NCBI GenBank assembly: GCA_947586185.1
Contig: CANPXN010000003.1
Location: 62,001-126,000 of the forward strand
Source: an uncultured Clostridia bacterium
Lineage (GTDB): Bacteria > Bacillota > Clostridia > Oscillospirales > Ruminococcaceae
Direction: 5' to 3'
Length of the DNA stretch: 64,000 nucleotides
In this document: piece by piece, positions 25,625 to 33,494 of the stretch
Numbering within the stretch: position 1 is the first letter of the stretch
Layout: each line of letters opens with the position of its first letter
Made by a program: the position numbers and the translations under genes
Notes under the pieces: model-generated
Seen by the model: the letters and a program-made list of their open reading frames with translations, nothing else
Databases searched by the model: none
Told to the model about the DNA's origin: nothing

Positions 25625-26965
25625 ATGTTAAAGAAAATTAAAAGAATAGCAGCATGCATAACAGGTCTTGCTGTTATCTTAACCTGTACAGGCTGTACTA
25701 TCGGAAAAGGCACAGCTAACGCTTTAACCGTTGACGGAACACAGGTCAGATCAGGTATCTATATTTATTACTCATATTCCGCTCTTCAGGAGGCCATTTC
25801 AAAGGCTAAGGAAAACGACTCCTCAATTAAAGAGGACGATGAAAAGGCCCTCAAAAAATGTAAGATAGACGGAACGGATTTCATGACATGGATCCAGGAC
25901 AAAGCTACTGACAACTGCGCATACCATGTTGCTGTAAACAAGCATTTTGACGAGCTCAAGCTCACTCTCTCCGATGAGGATAAGGAAAGTCTTGAAGAAT
26001 ATGTTGACAACTCATGGGAGCAAAACGGCGATATGTTCACAAAAAGCGGTATCAGCAAGGAATCCATCTATGAGGTTATGGAAGCAAGCTTCAAGAGCGA
26101 CGAGATCTTTGAGGCATATTATGGCGAAGGCGGAAGCAAGGGGATTACCGACGAACAGGTAAGAGAACACTATAAAGAAAATAATGCCAGAGTCAAATAT
26201 GTAAAAATCGCACTTACCGACTCAAACGGAAATGATCTTGAGGATAAAGAGCTCCAAAACCGCAGGGACATGGCTGATGACTACCTTGAAAGAGCAAAAA
26301 CTGCTGCCGGAAAGGGCAATCAGGAATTGCTCGACGAGTTTGATGCTATTATAAACGATTATAAAGAATATGAGTCAAGCTACAGCGCTGAGAGCTCCGG
26401 AACCGGTGAGGAAACAGAGGCTTCAACAGAAAGCACGGAAGCTGTAGCAGAAAGCAGCAGTGCAGACGCTTCAGAAACCACTGCGGCATCGGGCAGCGTT
26501 TCAAATGAGACTACAACAACTGCGGCAACTACTGCAACCTCTGCAAGCGAATCCGGATCAGAAACCGGAACAACAACTACAACCAATCCTTTCGCAAATG
26601 AAAATATAATTCAGGCTGTAACTACTGCCGAGGGTGAAACAGAAGAAGACCTGACATATACTCCTTGTGAAAAGGTGTATAAAGCTGCCTTCGACGAAAA
26701 AACAAAAACAGATGCTCCTGAAATTATTGAAGACAAAGATACAAAGAGTATCTATGTAATGGTAAAGCTTGATATTACAGACCGTATGAACGAGGACGAC
26801 CTCTGGAGCGAGGATGGAGCCGACAGCGCAAGATCTGCTATGTTCTCAAAGGAAGCTCAGGACATGATTGAAGAATGGGCTGATGCTTATAAGATCGAAA
26901 GAAACGAACGTGCATACAAACGCTATGATCCGTTTGATATTGAAGACGAATCTGCTACACAGTAA
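25625..26965 (+). CDS. PrsA/SurA-like foldase lipoprotein with a Ser/Thr-rich insertion
   Basis: The 446-residue product has a lipoprotein signal (ITGLAVILTCTGC), a SurA/PrsA-type N-terminal helical region (VDGTQVRSGIYIYYSYSALQ, then WIQDKATDNCAYHVAV) and a second helical part ending ITDEQVREHYKENNARVKYV, the usual lead-in to a parvulin domain. The parvulin-like part is then broken by a low-complexity Ser/Thr/Glu/Ala-rich stretch (about 255-340) before resuming at KSIYVMVKLDITDR. Catalytic parvulin residues are not obvious, so I infer an extracytoplasmic chaperone without certain isomerase activity. It ends at a clean terminator. Confidence 0.72.
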   Translation: MLKKIKRIAACITGLAVILTCTGCTIGKGTANALTVDGTQVRSGIYIYYSYSALQEAISKAKENDSSIKEDDEKALKKCKIDGTDFMTWIQDKATDNCAYHVAVNKHFDELKLTLSDEDKESLEEYVDNSWEQNGDMFTKSGISKESIYEVMEASFKSDEIFEAYYGEGGSKGITDEQVREHYKENNARVKYVKIALTDSNGNDLEDKELQNRRDMADDYLERAKTAAGKGNQELLDEFDAIINDYKEYESSYSAESSGTGEETEASTESTEAVAESSSADASETTAASGSVSNETTTTAATTATSASESGSETGTTTTTNPFANENIIQAVTTAEGETEEDLTYTPCEKVYKAAFDEKTKTDAPEIIEDKDTKSIYVMVKLDITDRMNEDDLWSEDGADSARSAMFSKEAQDMIEEWADAYKIERNERAYKRYDPFDIEDESATQ

Positions 26966-26970
26966 TTCTA

Positions 26971-26998
26971 AAGGTAAGGGTTCTGCCCTTACCTTTTT
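26971..26998 (+). terminator. Intrinsic terminator after PrsA-like gene
   Basis: AAGGTAAGGG (26971-26980), a five-base loop, then CCCTTACCTTTTTA. It lies just before the AGGAGG site of the next gene. Confidence 0.88.
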
Positions 26999-27010
26999 AG
27001 GAGGTTTATC

Positions 27011-27685
27011 ATGAACGACGAAAACGTAAAACACATTATTAAAAAGAGAATGGAAAAAGCCGGCAAGGCTCTTGAGAAAAACAATATGGCGGTATACTAT
27101 GCGGATACAAAGGAAGATGTTCCGGCAATAGTAAAAAGCCTTCTGAAACCGGGAGACGTTATAGCATGCGGAGGAACAATGACTGCCGCTCAGTGCGGTG
27201 TTATGGAGCTTATTAAATCCAGCGAATATGGGTTTATTGACAGAACAGCCGTACCGCCGGAGCAGATCAAGGAAGTCTACCGCAAAAGCTTTTGCGCAGA
27301 CGCTTACATAACAAGCGCCAATGCAGTTACCGAAAACGGAGAACTCTATAATGTTGACGGAAACAGCAACCGTATCGCAGCAATAGCCTACGGTCCTGAT
27401 TCGGTTATTGTGATTGCTGGCTGTAATAAGCTTGTGAAGAATCTTGATGAGGCAATTGCAAGAGTCAAGACTATCGCAGCTCCTGCAAATACAAAACGAC
27501 TTGACTGCGCCACTTACTGCAAGGAAAAAGGAGAATGTATGTCCTTTGCAAGCGGAGATTCAGCTGAAATGACTGCCGGCTGCGAAAGCGATGCAAGGAT
27601 CTGCTGCAACTATCTTGTAAGCGCACATCAGCGCCACAAGAACCGCATTAAGGTTATATTAGTTGCCGAAAGTTTAGGATATTAA
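27011..27685 (+). CDS. LUD-domain protein (LutC/YkgG-like)
   Basis: The 224-residue protein fits the LUD (lactate utilisation, former DUF162) family: MEKAGKALEKNNMAVYYADTKED-type N-terminal helix and strand, PGDVIACGGTMTAAQCGVM, and late YGPDSVIVIAGCNKLVKNLDEAI. It carries extra C-terminal cysteines (CATYCKEKGECM, CESDARICC) that could bind an iron-sulfur cluster. Family members assist lactate or other 2-hydroxy-acid oxidation, but LutA and LutB homologues are absent here. It has its own strong ribosome site and terminators on both sides, so it is a single-gene unit. Confidence 0.82.
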   Translation: MNDENVKHIIKKRMEKAGKALEKNNMAVYYADTKEDVPAIVKSLLKPGDVIACGGTMTAAQCGVMELIKSSEYGFIDRTAVPPEQIKEVYRKSFCADAYITSANAVTENGELYNVDGNSNRIAAIAYGPDSVIVIAGCNKLVKNLDEAIARVKTIAAPANTKRLDCATYCKEKGECMSFASGDSAEMTAGCESDARICCNYLVSAHQRHKNRIKVILVAESLGY

Positions 27686-27710
27686 GGAACGGTTTAGCCG
27701 TTCCTTTTTT
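27684..27710 (+). terminator. Intrinsic terminator after LUD gene
   Basis: AAGGAACGG (27684-27692) pairs with CCGTTCCTT (27698-27706) and runs into TTTTTT. The LUD stop codon overlaps its left arm. Confidence 0.88.
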
Positions 27711-27726
27711 ACAAAAGGAGACTTTT

Positions 27727-28614
27727 ATGGAATACATCGAAGCAAAAACAATGCTTACAAAGTGCAGAGATTCCTCATGGTTCGGTACTGATTATAATAT
27801 GAATATATACAAAGGCTGCTGTCATGGCTGTATCTACTGTGACAGCCGCAGCGAATGTTACCGCATAGAAGAATTTGACAAAGTAAGAGCCAAAAAGGAT
27901 TCCCTTTTGCTTCTGAGAAACGAGCTTCAAAGAAAAATCCGAACCGGAATTATCGGCTTTGGAGCAATGAGCGATCCATATAATCCATTTGAAAAGGAGC
28001 TGGAGCTTACACGTCATTCATTGGAGCTTGTTGACGCATACGGCTTCGGTGCGGCAATTGCCACAAAAAGTCCCCTTATAACCAGAGATACGGATATTCT
28101 CCAAAGCATTGCAGAGCACTCCCCTGTCATATGCAAAATAACTGTTACAGTAGCTGATGACGAGCTGTCAAAAAAGGTCGAACCGAATGTCGCTCCGTCC
28201 TCAGAGCGTATGAATGCAATAAAACAGCTCAGCGAAAACGGTATTTTTTCCGGTATTCTGCTTATGCCGGTGCTGCCTTTTATAGAGGATAACGAAAAAA
28301 ATGTAACGGATATTGTTGATATGGCGGCTGACTCAGGAGCAAGATTCATTTATCCGGCGTTCGGCATGACTCTGAGAGGTAACCAGCGTAAATATTACTA
28401 TGACAGACTTGATGAGATATATCCTGACGGCAGTATAAAAGAAAAATATATTAAATATTACAGTGGAAAATACAAATGCGTAAGCCTTAATGTTAAAAAG
28501 CTTTGGACTATTTTTACTGAAAGATGCAGCAAATACGGCATTCTGTATAATATGAAGGATATTGTTGCCTCTGCAAAGCTACCGTATACTCAAAACCAGC
28601 TAAGCTTGTTTTAG
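27727..28614 (+). CDS. SPL-family radical SAM protein
   Basis: The 295-residue protein has the radical-SAM cysteine motif C-X3-C-X2-C in KGCCHGCIYCDSRSECY (about 29-45), preceded by the YNMNIYKGC lead typical of the spore-photoproduct-lyase-related group. GAMSDPYNPFEKEL and GILLMPVLPFIEDN are further family landmarks. It binds a [4Fe-4S] cluster and SAM; the substrate is unknown. It is shorter than true spore photoproduct lyase and I do not assign DNA repair. It lies immediately upstream of the accessory SUKH segment. Confidence 0.82.
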   Translation: MEYIEAKTMLTKCRDSSWFGTDYNMNIYKGCCHGCIYCDSRSECYRIEEFDKVRAKKDSLLLLRNELQRKIRTGIIGFGAMSDPYNPFEKELELTRHSLELVDAYGFGAAIATKSPLITRDTDILQSIAEHSPVICKITVTVADDELSKKVEPNVAPSSERMNAIKQLSENGIFSGILLMPVLPFIEDNEKNVTDIVDMAADSGARFIYPAFGMTLRGNQRKYYYDRLDEIYPDGSIKEKYIKYYSGKYKCVSLNVKKLWTIFTERCSKYGILYNMKDIVASAKLPYTQNQLSLF

Positions 28615-28795
28615 GCTCTGTCACCACAGGCAAATTTGAATTCTCACTTGAGGTATTTTATAGGATTTAATAACTGTTATATCTTGTTATAAAAATCTCG
28701 ACACTCCCTTGAAAATACTAAAGTTTTCGTGGGTGCCCTCGCTATGGTACATTGTATTATGTTAAAACGTTTTAATATTGATTATGACAGTTGAT

Positions 28796-28816
28796 AAGGG
28801 AAAAACTAAGGGAAAG
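28796..28816 (+). repeat. Left copy of a 21-base AAGGGAAAA-type repeat
   Basis: Two AAGGGAAA units separated by a few bases. The same 21-base arrangement occurs at 30800-30820 with two mismatches, on the other side of the SUKH gene. This copy directly precedes the AAAGGAG ribosome site of that gene. Confidence 0.65.
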
Positions 28817-28830
28817 AAAAGGAGACAACT

Positions 28831-30630
28831 ATGGCATTCTGGAATAGATTATGGGATGGATTATATGAGAAGGCAAAAGAACGTAATACGTTATCACAAC
28901 CGATACAGGATAATTCTGAAAAGGGATACCGTCCATATTTTTCGCTATTGACGGATGAGGAACGAGTTCGTGCCATAAAAAGTATTAGTCCGATTACAGA
29001 AACAGGACAAATAACAGATATTCAGCTTGCCTATGGTGTCAGAGTGGAAAGTGAACAACTGGTGCTTATTAATTATCGGGTGATTACTGAAAAGATTCCG
29101 GAAACAGAAAAAATGCTCTACCACAGACATTTTATCGTTTTGTATGGTGAACGCTACTGCAATGCACATTATACCAGCGACAATGAGCGGGAAGCGGGAG
29201 AATTGATTTATTCTGTTCCTGAGATATTTACAAAAGACGCATATGCAGAAAAGCTATATGCAGGACCGTTAAGGGCAGCTATGAGTTTTTATCGCCTTTG
29301 GCCAATGCATAAAGCTTTTGAAAAAGCGTGTAAGGAAAAACAGGGTGTTGATGTGTCACTCATCATAAAAGCCACTCGAATAATGCTACATGAAGATTTA
29401 GAAAAATATGTGAAAGAACAAAAGCTTGCAAGCATGTTACCGCAACTCAAGGCAGTATCTCAGCCGGAAAATGCGACTAGGACGCAATCAACTACTCAAT
29501 CAGCGATTGCAGCACAGCCGCAGACATCTACAGAAAAGCCGGTTCAAAAGCCTGTACGTAAGGGCCCTGATATTGTAGCACAGTTAAACAGAGAAAAAGA
29601 ATATGTATTAGCTTTATGTGATCGTTTGGAAGCTAAGTATGGAAAAGCAGAATTTGGAGCTCCTGCTACTGAGAATGTAATTACTCAGTGGGAGGAAGCA
29701 AAACAGATTACCATACCGGAGGATTTAAAGGAGTGGCTTAAGTTTTCGGGAGAAAGTAAATTAAAAGGCATTCCTTTGGAATTTTATCCGATTGCACAGT
29801 TTAGGAAAGAGCAGGATTATGTAGCAATTGGAAGAAGGGAAAATACAGATATTGGTTTCCTGATAGAAAACGGCAGATACATAGGTATCGAGGATGGTAA
29901 CAGAAAAAATTTAGGTCAGATGGAAACGATTCTTCGCTTTTGGGGTTATGATGCCAAAGAATTATTTGCCGAGGAAGAATTGGAAAAGCTTCGACCGGTT
30001 ATAGAAGAATATACGTTTAAAATGGAGCAGGCGGAGCAAAATGCAAAAGTTTCATCAAGTATTAAGGACGCTATGGAATATTTCTTTGCAAAACATACCA
30101 TAGGTTCTTTGAAAAAATGGCGTACATACCCGAAATGCCCTGTAAGGAGAGATATTGTTAATTGTGGACTTGTAATTTCAGAGCCGGATAGAGATGGGTA
30201 TTATCAGTGGAAACCGGTAGAGGCTACCACACATGTTGATTTCAAAAGCATGGAATCAAAGCTTGGTTTCAGCATACATCAGGATATCAAAGATTTTGTG
30301 ACCAGCTATTATTATTTTATGCTTGGTGCGGATATTGGGGATGCAGGTATCAATATCTATCCATTTCTGCCTACAACGAATGTAGAAAAATATATTCTTG
30401 ACAGTTTTGAAAAAGAGAGCTACGCGGGAGATTATGAATTTATTTTGAATGGTCAATTCTTTCAGCTTGGCGGTGGATGTATAGGCGGAGATGATTCATT
30501 TATCATAGAGGTTAATAATAAGACTGGTGAGGTGTTAGCGGTAGAGTATATGGATAAACGGCATGTCAAAATTGCGGATTCTCTGTATGATTTGTTTATG
30601 AAGGCTATACCAGAATGGTATGAAGAGTAA
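28831..30630 (+). CDS. Multidomain SUKH protein (SMI1/KNR4-like plus Syd-like), possible toxin-immunity protein
   Basis: The 599-residue protein has three parts. Residues 1-200 form a domain I do not recognise. A Gln/Thr-rich linker (about 205-245) follows. Residues about 250-400 look like an SMI1/KNR4 (SUKH) domain, with ITIPEDLKEWLKFSGESKL, ARRENTDIGF-like strands and a final HLR-type helix region. Residues about 435-599 resemble Syd, the SecY-interacting SUKH-2 member (DIKDFVTSYYYFML, FIIEVNNKTGEVLAVEY, SLYDLFMKAIPEW). SUKH domains commonly act as immunity proteins against secreted toxins. No toxin gene is adjacent. Base use is more AT-rich than the neighbours. Confidence 0.68.
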   Translation: MAFWNRLWDGLYEKAKERNTLSQPIQDNSEKGYRPYFSLLTDEERVRAIKSISPITETGQITDIQLAYGVRVESEQLVLINYRVITEKIPETEKMLYHRHFIVLYGERYCNAHYTSDNEREAGELIYSVPEIFTKDAYAEKLYAGPLRAAMSFYRLWPMHKAFEKACKEKQGVDVSLIIKATRIMLHEDLEKYVKEQKLASMLPQLKAVSQPENATRTQSTTQSAIAAQPQTSTEKPVQKPVRKGPDIVAQLNREKEYVLALCDRLEAKYGKAEFGAPATENVITQWEEAKQITIPEDLKEWLKFSGESKLKGIPLEFYPIAQFRKEQDYVAIGRRENTDIGFLIENGRYIGIEDGNRKNLGQMETILRFWGYDAKELFAEEELEKLRPVIEEYTFKMEQAEQNAKVSSSIKDAMEYFFAKHTIGSLKKWRTYPKCPVRRDIVNCGLVISEPDRDGYYQWKPVEATTHVDFKSMESKLGFSIHQDIKDFVTSYYYFMLGADIGDAGINIYPFLPTTNVEKYILDSFEKESYAGDYEFILNGQFFQLGGGCIGGDDSFIIEVNNKTGEVLAVEYMDKRHVKIADSLYDLFMKAIPEWYEE

Positions 30631-30650
30631 ATTGATTAACATAAGATAAA

Positions 30651-30699
30651 CGAAATACCCAGAGTACAAATCGAAGATTTGTGCGATAGGGGTATTTCG
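30651..30699. other. Nested hairpin downstream of the SUKH gene
   Basis: CGAAATACCC (30651-30660) pairs perfectly with GGGTATTTCG (30690-30699), and inside ACAAATC pairs with GATTTGT (30666-30682). No T-run follows, so it is not a classic terminator. It might be a processing site, a small RNA or an element end. Confidence 0.5.
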
Positions 30700-30776
30700 C
30701 TCTGCGAGGCAGAAAATTATGGTATTCGATGTTACGGATAAAAGATAAATATTTCTTTTTATTTGTGATAAATTAT

Positions 30777-30820
30777 ATTTTCCCTTATAACTCCCTCACA
30801 AGGGAAAAAATAAGGGAAAA
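30777..30820. repeat. Right cluster of AAGGGAAAA motifs with an inverted pair
   Basis: TTTTCCCTTAT (30777-30787) is the exact inverse of ATAAGGGAAAA (30810-30820), and an additional AAGGGAAAA lies between them. The 30800-30820 part matches the left copy at 28796-28816. The remaining bases up to 30941 are AT-rich with no gene. Confidence 0.6.
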
Positions 30821-30941
30821 GTGAAAAATATATAGATGGTGATGGACGGGAAAAACCGTAAATACTGGAAAGTTTGAGAAAAACTACGATTATTTTGAAT
30901 TCTCTTGGTATCTCCTTAAAAATATCTGCCTTATATCAAAT

Positions 30942-30970
30942 TTGACATATACATAAAATAGTGATATAAT
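30942..30970 (+). promoter_or_regulatory. Promoter of feoAB
   Basis: TTGACA (30942-30947) and TATAAT (30965-30970), exactly 17 bases apart and 42 bases before the feoA start. I see no clear Fur or DtxR box over it. Confidence 0.82.
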
Positions 30971-31012
30971 TTATACAGAATTAGCAGAGACTAACTTTTT
31001 CTGGAGGCTTAA

Positions 31013-31270
31013 ATGAAAGAACTTACACTTAACAATGTTAAAATAGGAAGCAGCGCCATAGTTTCAAGACTTGGCAGCATAGGTCCTCTGAAACGCAGAC
31101 TTATTGACATGGGAATAACTCCCGGCGTAAGGATCAAGGTCAAAAAGACTGCCCCTCTCGGCGATCCCCTTGAAATCGAGCTGCGTGGCTATGAGCTTTC
31201 AATCAGGCGCTCGGAGGCCGGAAACATATTTATAAAGTCCGAAGAAAAAGGAAGTGAAAGCAATGGCTAA
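31013..31270 (+). CDS. feoA: Ferrous iron transport protein FeoA
   Basis: The 85-residue SH3-like protein shows the FeoA pattern VGSSAIVSRL-type start (IGSSAIVSRLGSIGPLKRRL), then LIDMGITPGVRIKVKKTAPLGDP and ELRGYELSIRRSEA. FeoA assists FeoB-mediated ferrous iron uptake at the cytoplasmic face. A TGGAGG site precedes the ATG. The end overlaps the feoB start by eight bases, so the two are co-translated. The gene follows directly after the proposed acquired SUKH segment. Confidence 0.93.
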   Translation: MKELTLNNVKIGSSAIVSRLGSIGPLKRRLIDMGITPGVRIKVKKTAPLGDPLEIELRGYELSIRRSEAGNIFIKSEEKGSESNG

Positions 31271-33275
31271 GTCCCTTGCTCTTATAGGAAATCCAAACTG
31301 CGGAAAAACAACACTTTTTAATGCTCTTACAGGAAGTAATCAATATGTGGGCAACTGGGCAGGCGTTACTGTTGAAAAGAAAACAGGAAAGCTTACCGGA
31401 ACGGATTACGAGATAGTGGATCTTCCGGGAATATATTCGCTCTCACCATATTCCCTTGAAGAAAAGGTTACTCAGGACTTTCTCATAAATGATCACCCTG
31501 ACGCAATAATCAATATTATCGACGGAACAAATATAGAGCGAAACCTCTATCTCACCGTTCAGCTCATTGAGCTTAATATGCCTATGGTAATTGCCGTAAA
31601 CATGATGGACGATGTTGAAGCCCAGGGCGGACATATTGACTGTGACTATCTTTCAGAGCTTATCGGCATACCGTTTATTCCGATTTCTGCCAAAAAAAAT
31701 AAAAACATCGACAAGGTCGTGGCTGAGATACACCATGTAATAAATCATCAGCATATACCTTGTGAGATCAACTATAACCGTGAAACGCAAAACGCCATAA
31801 ACAGAATATACTCAGTAATTGTAAGAAACTGTGAAGTAAGTGAAAAGCCATATCCTTACTACGCTTCAAAGCTCCTTGAGGGCGACTTTAATGTATTAAA
31901 CTACATACAGCTTTCGGACGAACAAAAAAGCAGGATTGACGCTATCGCAGCAGATTATGAAAAGCAGTCCCCCTACCCTGACCGTGAGGCTCTTGTAGCA
32001 GACGCAAGGTACACCTACATAGAAGAACTGGTTAGGAAAACCGTTACCAAAAAGGATAATGGCGACGGTCTTTCGGTGTCTGATAAAATTGACCGTATTG
32101 TAACAAACAGGTTTCTTGCATTTCCTGTTTTTGCCGTTATTATGCTGTGCATGTTTCTACTGACCTTTGGCCCTGTAGGAACATTTTTAAGTGACAGCAT
32201 TGAAAAGCTTTTTAACGATGTGCTTTCCCCGGGAGTGGGTAGGCTTCTTGAATCAGCATCAGCTCCTGAATGGACAATAAGACTTTTGACTGACGGAATA
32301 ATCGGCGGTGTCGGTGGGGTTTTAGTATTCCTGCCTCAGATCGCCATATTGTTTTTCTGCCTGTCCATTCTTGAGGACAGCGGATATATGGCAAGAGCTG
32401 CTTTTCTCACTGATAAATTCCTGAGAAAAATAGGTCTGTCAGGAAAATCGTTTATACCAATGCTCATGGGCTTCGGCTGCACGACTCCTGCGGTCATGGC
32501 AGCGAGAACTCAGGAAAACATAAGCGAGCGCCGTATGACGATAATGCTGACGCCGTTTATGTCCTGTGGAGCAAAGCTGCCTATATATGCGCTTTTTGCC
32601 GGAGCATTTTTCGGAGCATATCAGGGATTTGTTGTATTCAGCATGTATATCCTCGGCCTTTTAACAGCAATTATTATGGGTGCGGTTTTCAAGAAAACCC
32701 TTTTCAAAAAAAACAATGCGGAATTTATAATGGAGCTTCCTCCATATAGAATGCCTTTGCCGGGATCAGTGCTTAAAAATACATGGGAAAAAACCAAGGG
32801 CTTTATTGTAAAAGCAGGTACGGTTATTTTCTCAATGAGTGTTGTAATATGGCTGCTCCAGAACTTTGATTTATCTCTCCATATGACTGTTGACAGCTCT
32901 GAAAGTATATTTGCAGCTATAGGCTCCTTTATTGCACCGATATTCAAGCCCCTCGGCTTCGGACAGTGGCAGCCGGCAGTATCCCTTCTTTCAGGACTTG
33001 TTGCAAAGGAAGCAGTTGTATCCACTATGAGCGTTCTCTACTCAGCAAGCGGAACTGCCGCTCTTACCTCAGCCGTATCAGGAGTTTTTACTCCCCTTTC
33101 AGCATATGCCTTTATGGCATTTTCACTGCTGTATGTTCCATGCATTTCCGCATTTGCAACAATCAAACGTGAAATGGGGAGCTGGAAGTGGGCTCTGGGA
33201 GTTGCAGCAATACAAACCGGCACAGCATACATTGTTGCACTGCTCATATATCAGATAGGAAGTCTTTTTGTTTAA
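31263..33275 (+). CDS. feoB: Ferrous iron transporter FeoB
   Basis: About 670 residues: an N-terminal G-protein domain (G1 GNPNCGKTTLFN, G3 DLPGIYSL, G4 NMMD), a helical GDI-like linker, then the polytopic permease with two Gate motifs (PMLMGFGCTTPAVMAARTQ and YVPCISAFATIKRE). It imports Fe2+ across the inner membrane. I chose ATG 31263, which follows AAAGGAAGTG; a GTG three codons earlier is in frame but sits on the ribosome site. Length is typical for FeoB without extra C-terminal domains. Confidence 0.96.
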   Translation: MAKSLALIGNPNCGKTTLFNALTGSNQYVGNWAGVTVEKKTGKLTGTDYEIVDLPGIYSLSPYSLEEKVTQDFLINDHPDAIINIIDGTNIERNLYLTVQLIELNMPMVIAVNMMDDVEAQGGHIDCDYLSELIGIPFIPISAKKNKNIDKVVAEIHHVINHQHIPCEINYNRETQNAINRIYSVIVRNCEVSEKPYPYYASKLLEGDFNVLNYIQLSDEQKSRIDAIAADYEKQSPYPDREALVADARYTYIEELVRKTVTKKDNGDGLSVSDKIDRIVTNRFLAFPVFAVIMLCMFLLTFGPVGTFLSDSIEKLFNDVLSPGVGRLLESASAPEWTIRLLTDGIIGGVGGVLVFLPQIAILFFCLSILEDSGYMARAAFLTDKFLRKIGLSGKSFIPMLMGFGCTTPAVMAARTQENISERRMTIMLTPFMSCGAKLPIYALFAGAFFGAYQGFVVFSMYILGLLTAIIMGAVFKKTLFKKNNAEFIMELPPYRMPLPGSVLKNTWEKTKGFIVKAGTVIFSMSVVIWLLQNFDLSLHMTVDSSESIFAAIGSFIAPIFKPLGFGQWQPAVSLLSGLVAKEAVVSTMSVLYSASGTAALTSAVSGVFTPLSAYAFMAFSLLYVPCISAFATIKREMGSWKWALGVAAIQTGTAYIVALLIYQIGSLFV

Positions 33276-33287
33276 ATGGTGGATTCT

Positions 33288-33434
33288 ATGAAAATATTTA
33301 TTATAATTATCTGTATTTGCATCATTATTCTTGCAGCAGTAATGCTCTTTAAAAACATAAAAAATCAGCTTAAAGGAAACGGCTGCGGAAGCTGCTCAGG
33401 TTGCAGTAAAAATTGCAGATACAGAAAATACTAA
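33288..33434 (+). CDS. FeoB-associated Cys-rich membrane protein
   Basis: A 48-codon gene 12 bases after feoB. The product begins MKIFIIIICICIIILAAVML, a single transmembrane helix, followed by a short basic stretch and a cysteine cluster GCGSCSGCSKNC near the end. This layout matches the small FeoB-associated protein family found after feoB in many Firmicutes, where it may take the place of FeoC. A weak GGTGG site lies six bases before the ATG; an in-frame ATG at 33276, directly abutting the feoB stop, is an alternative. A terminator follows, so it ends the feo operon. Confidence 0.88.
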   Translation: MKIFIIIICICIIILAAVMLFKNIKNQLKGNGCGSCSGCSKNCRYRKY

Positions 33435-33441
33435 TATTTTT

Positions 33442-33478
33442 CCTCTGTATGTACATATTACTTACAGAGGATTTTTTT
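33442..33478 (+). terminator. Intrinsic terminator of the feo operon
   Basis: CCTCTGTA (33442-33449) pairs with TACAGAGG (33463-33470) and is followed by ATTTTTTT. Confidence 0.85.
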
Positions 33479-33494
33479 ATTAAGGAGATGTCAT

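Larger units (their letters stand above)
28635..30904. mobile_element. Probable acquired segment bounded by 11-bp direct repeats, carrying the SUKH gene
   Basis: TTTGAATTCTC occurs at 28635-28645 and again at 30894-30904, the two ends of a 2.27 kb AT-rich segment whose only gene is the SUKH protein. Inside, near both ends, copies of AAGGGAAAA cluster: a tandem pair at 28796-28816, and near the right end one perfect inverted pair TTTTCCCTTAT/ATAAGGGAAAA plus a tandem pair. This is how arm-type integrase sites look, but no integrase is present. The extent and mechanism are inference. Confidence 0.45.

Noticed and set aside
26380..26586. Valine-rich open frame on the minus strand of the PrsA-like gene
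   Set aside because: It is the reverse of the Ser/Thr/Glu-rich low-complexity stretch and has no ribosome site.
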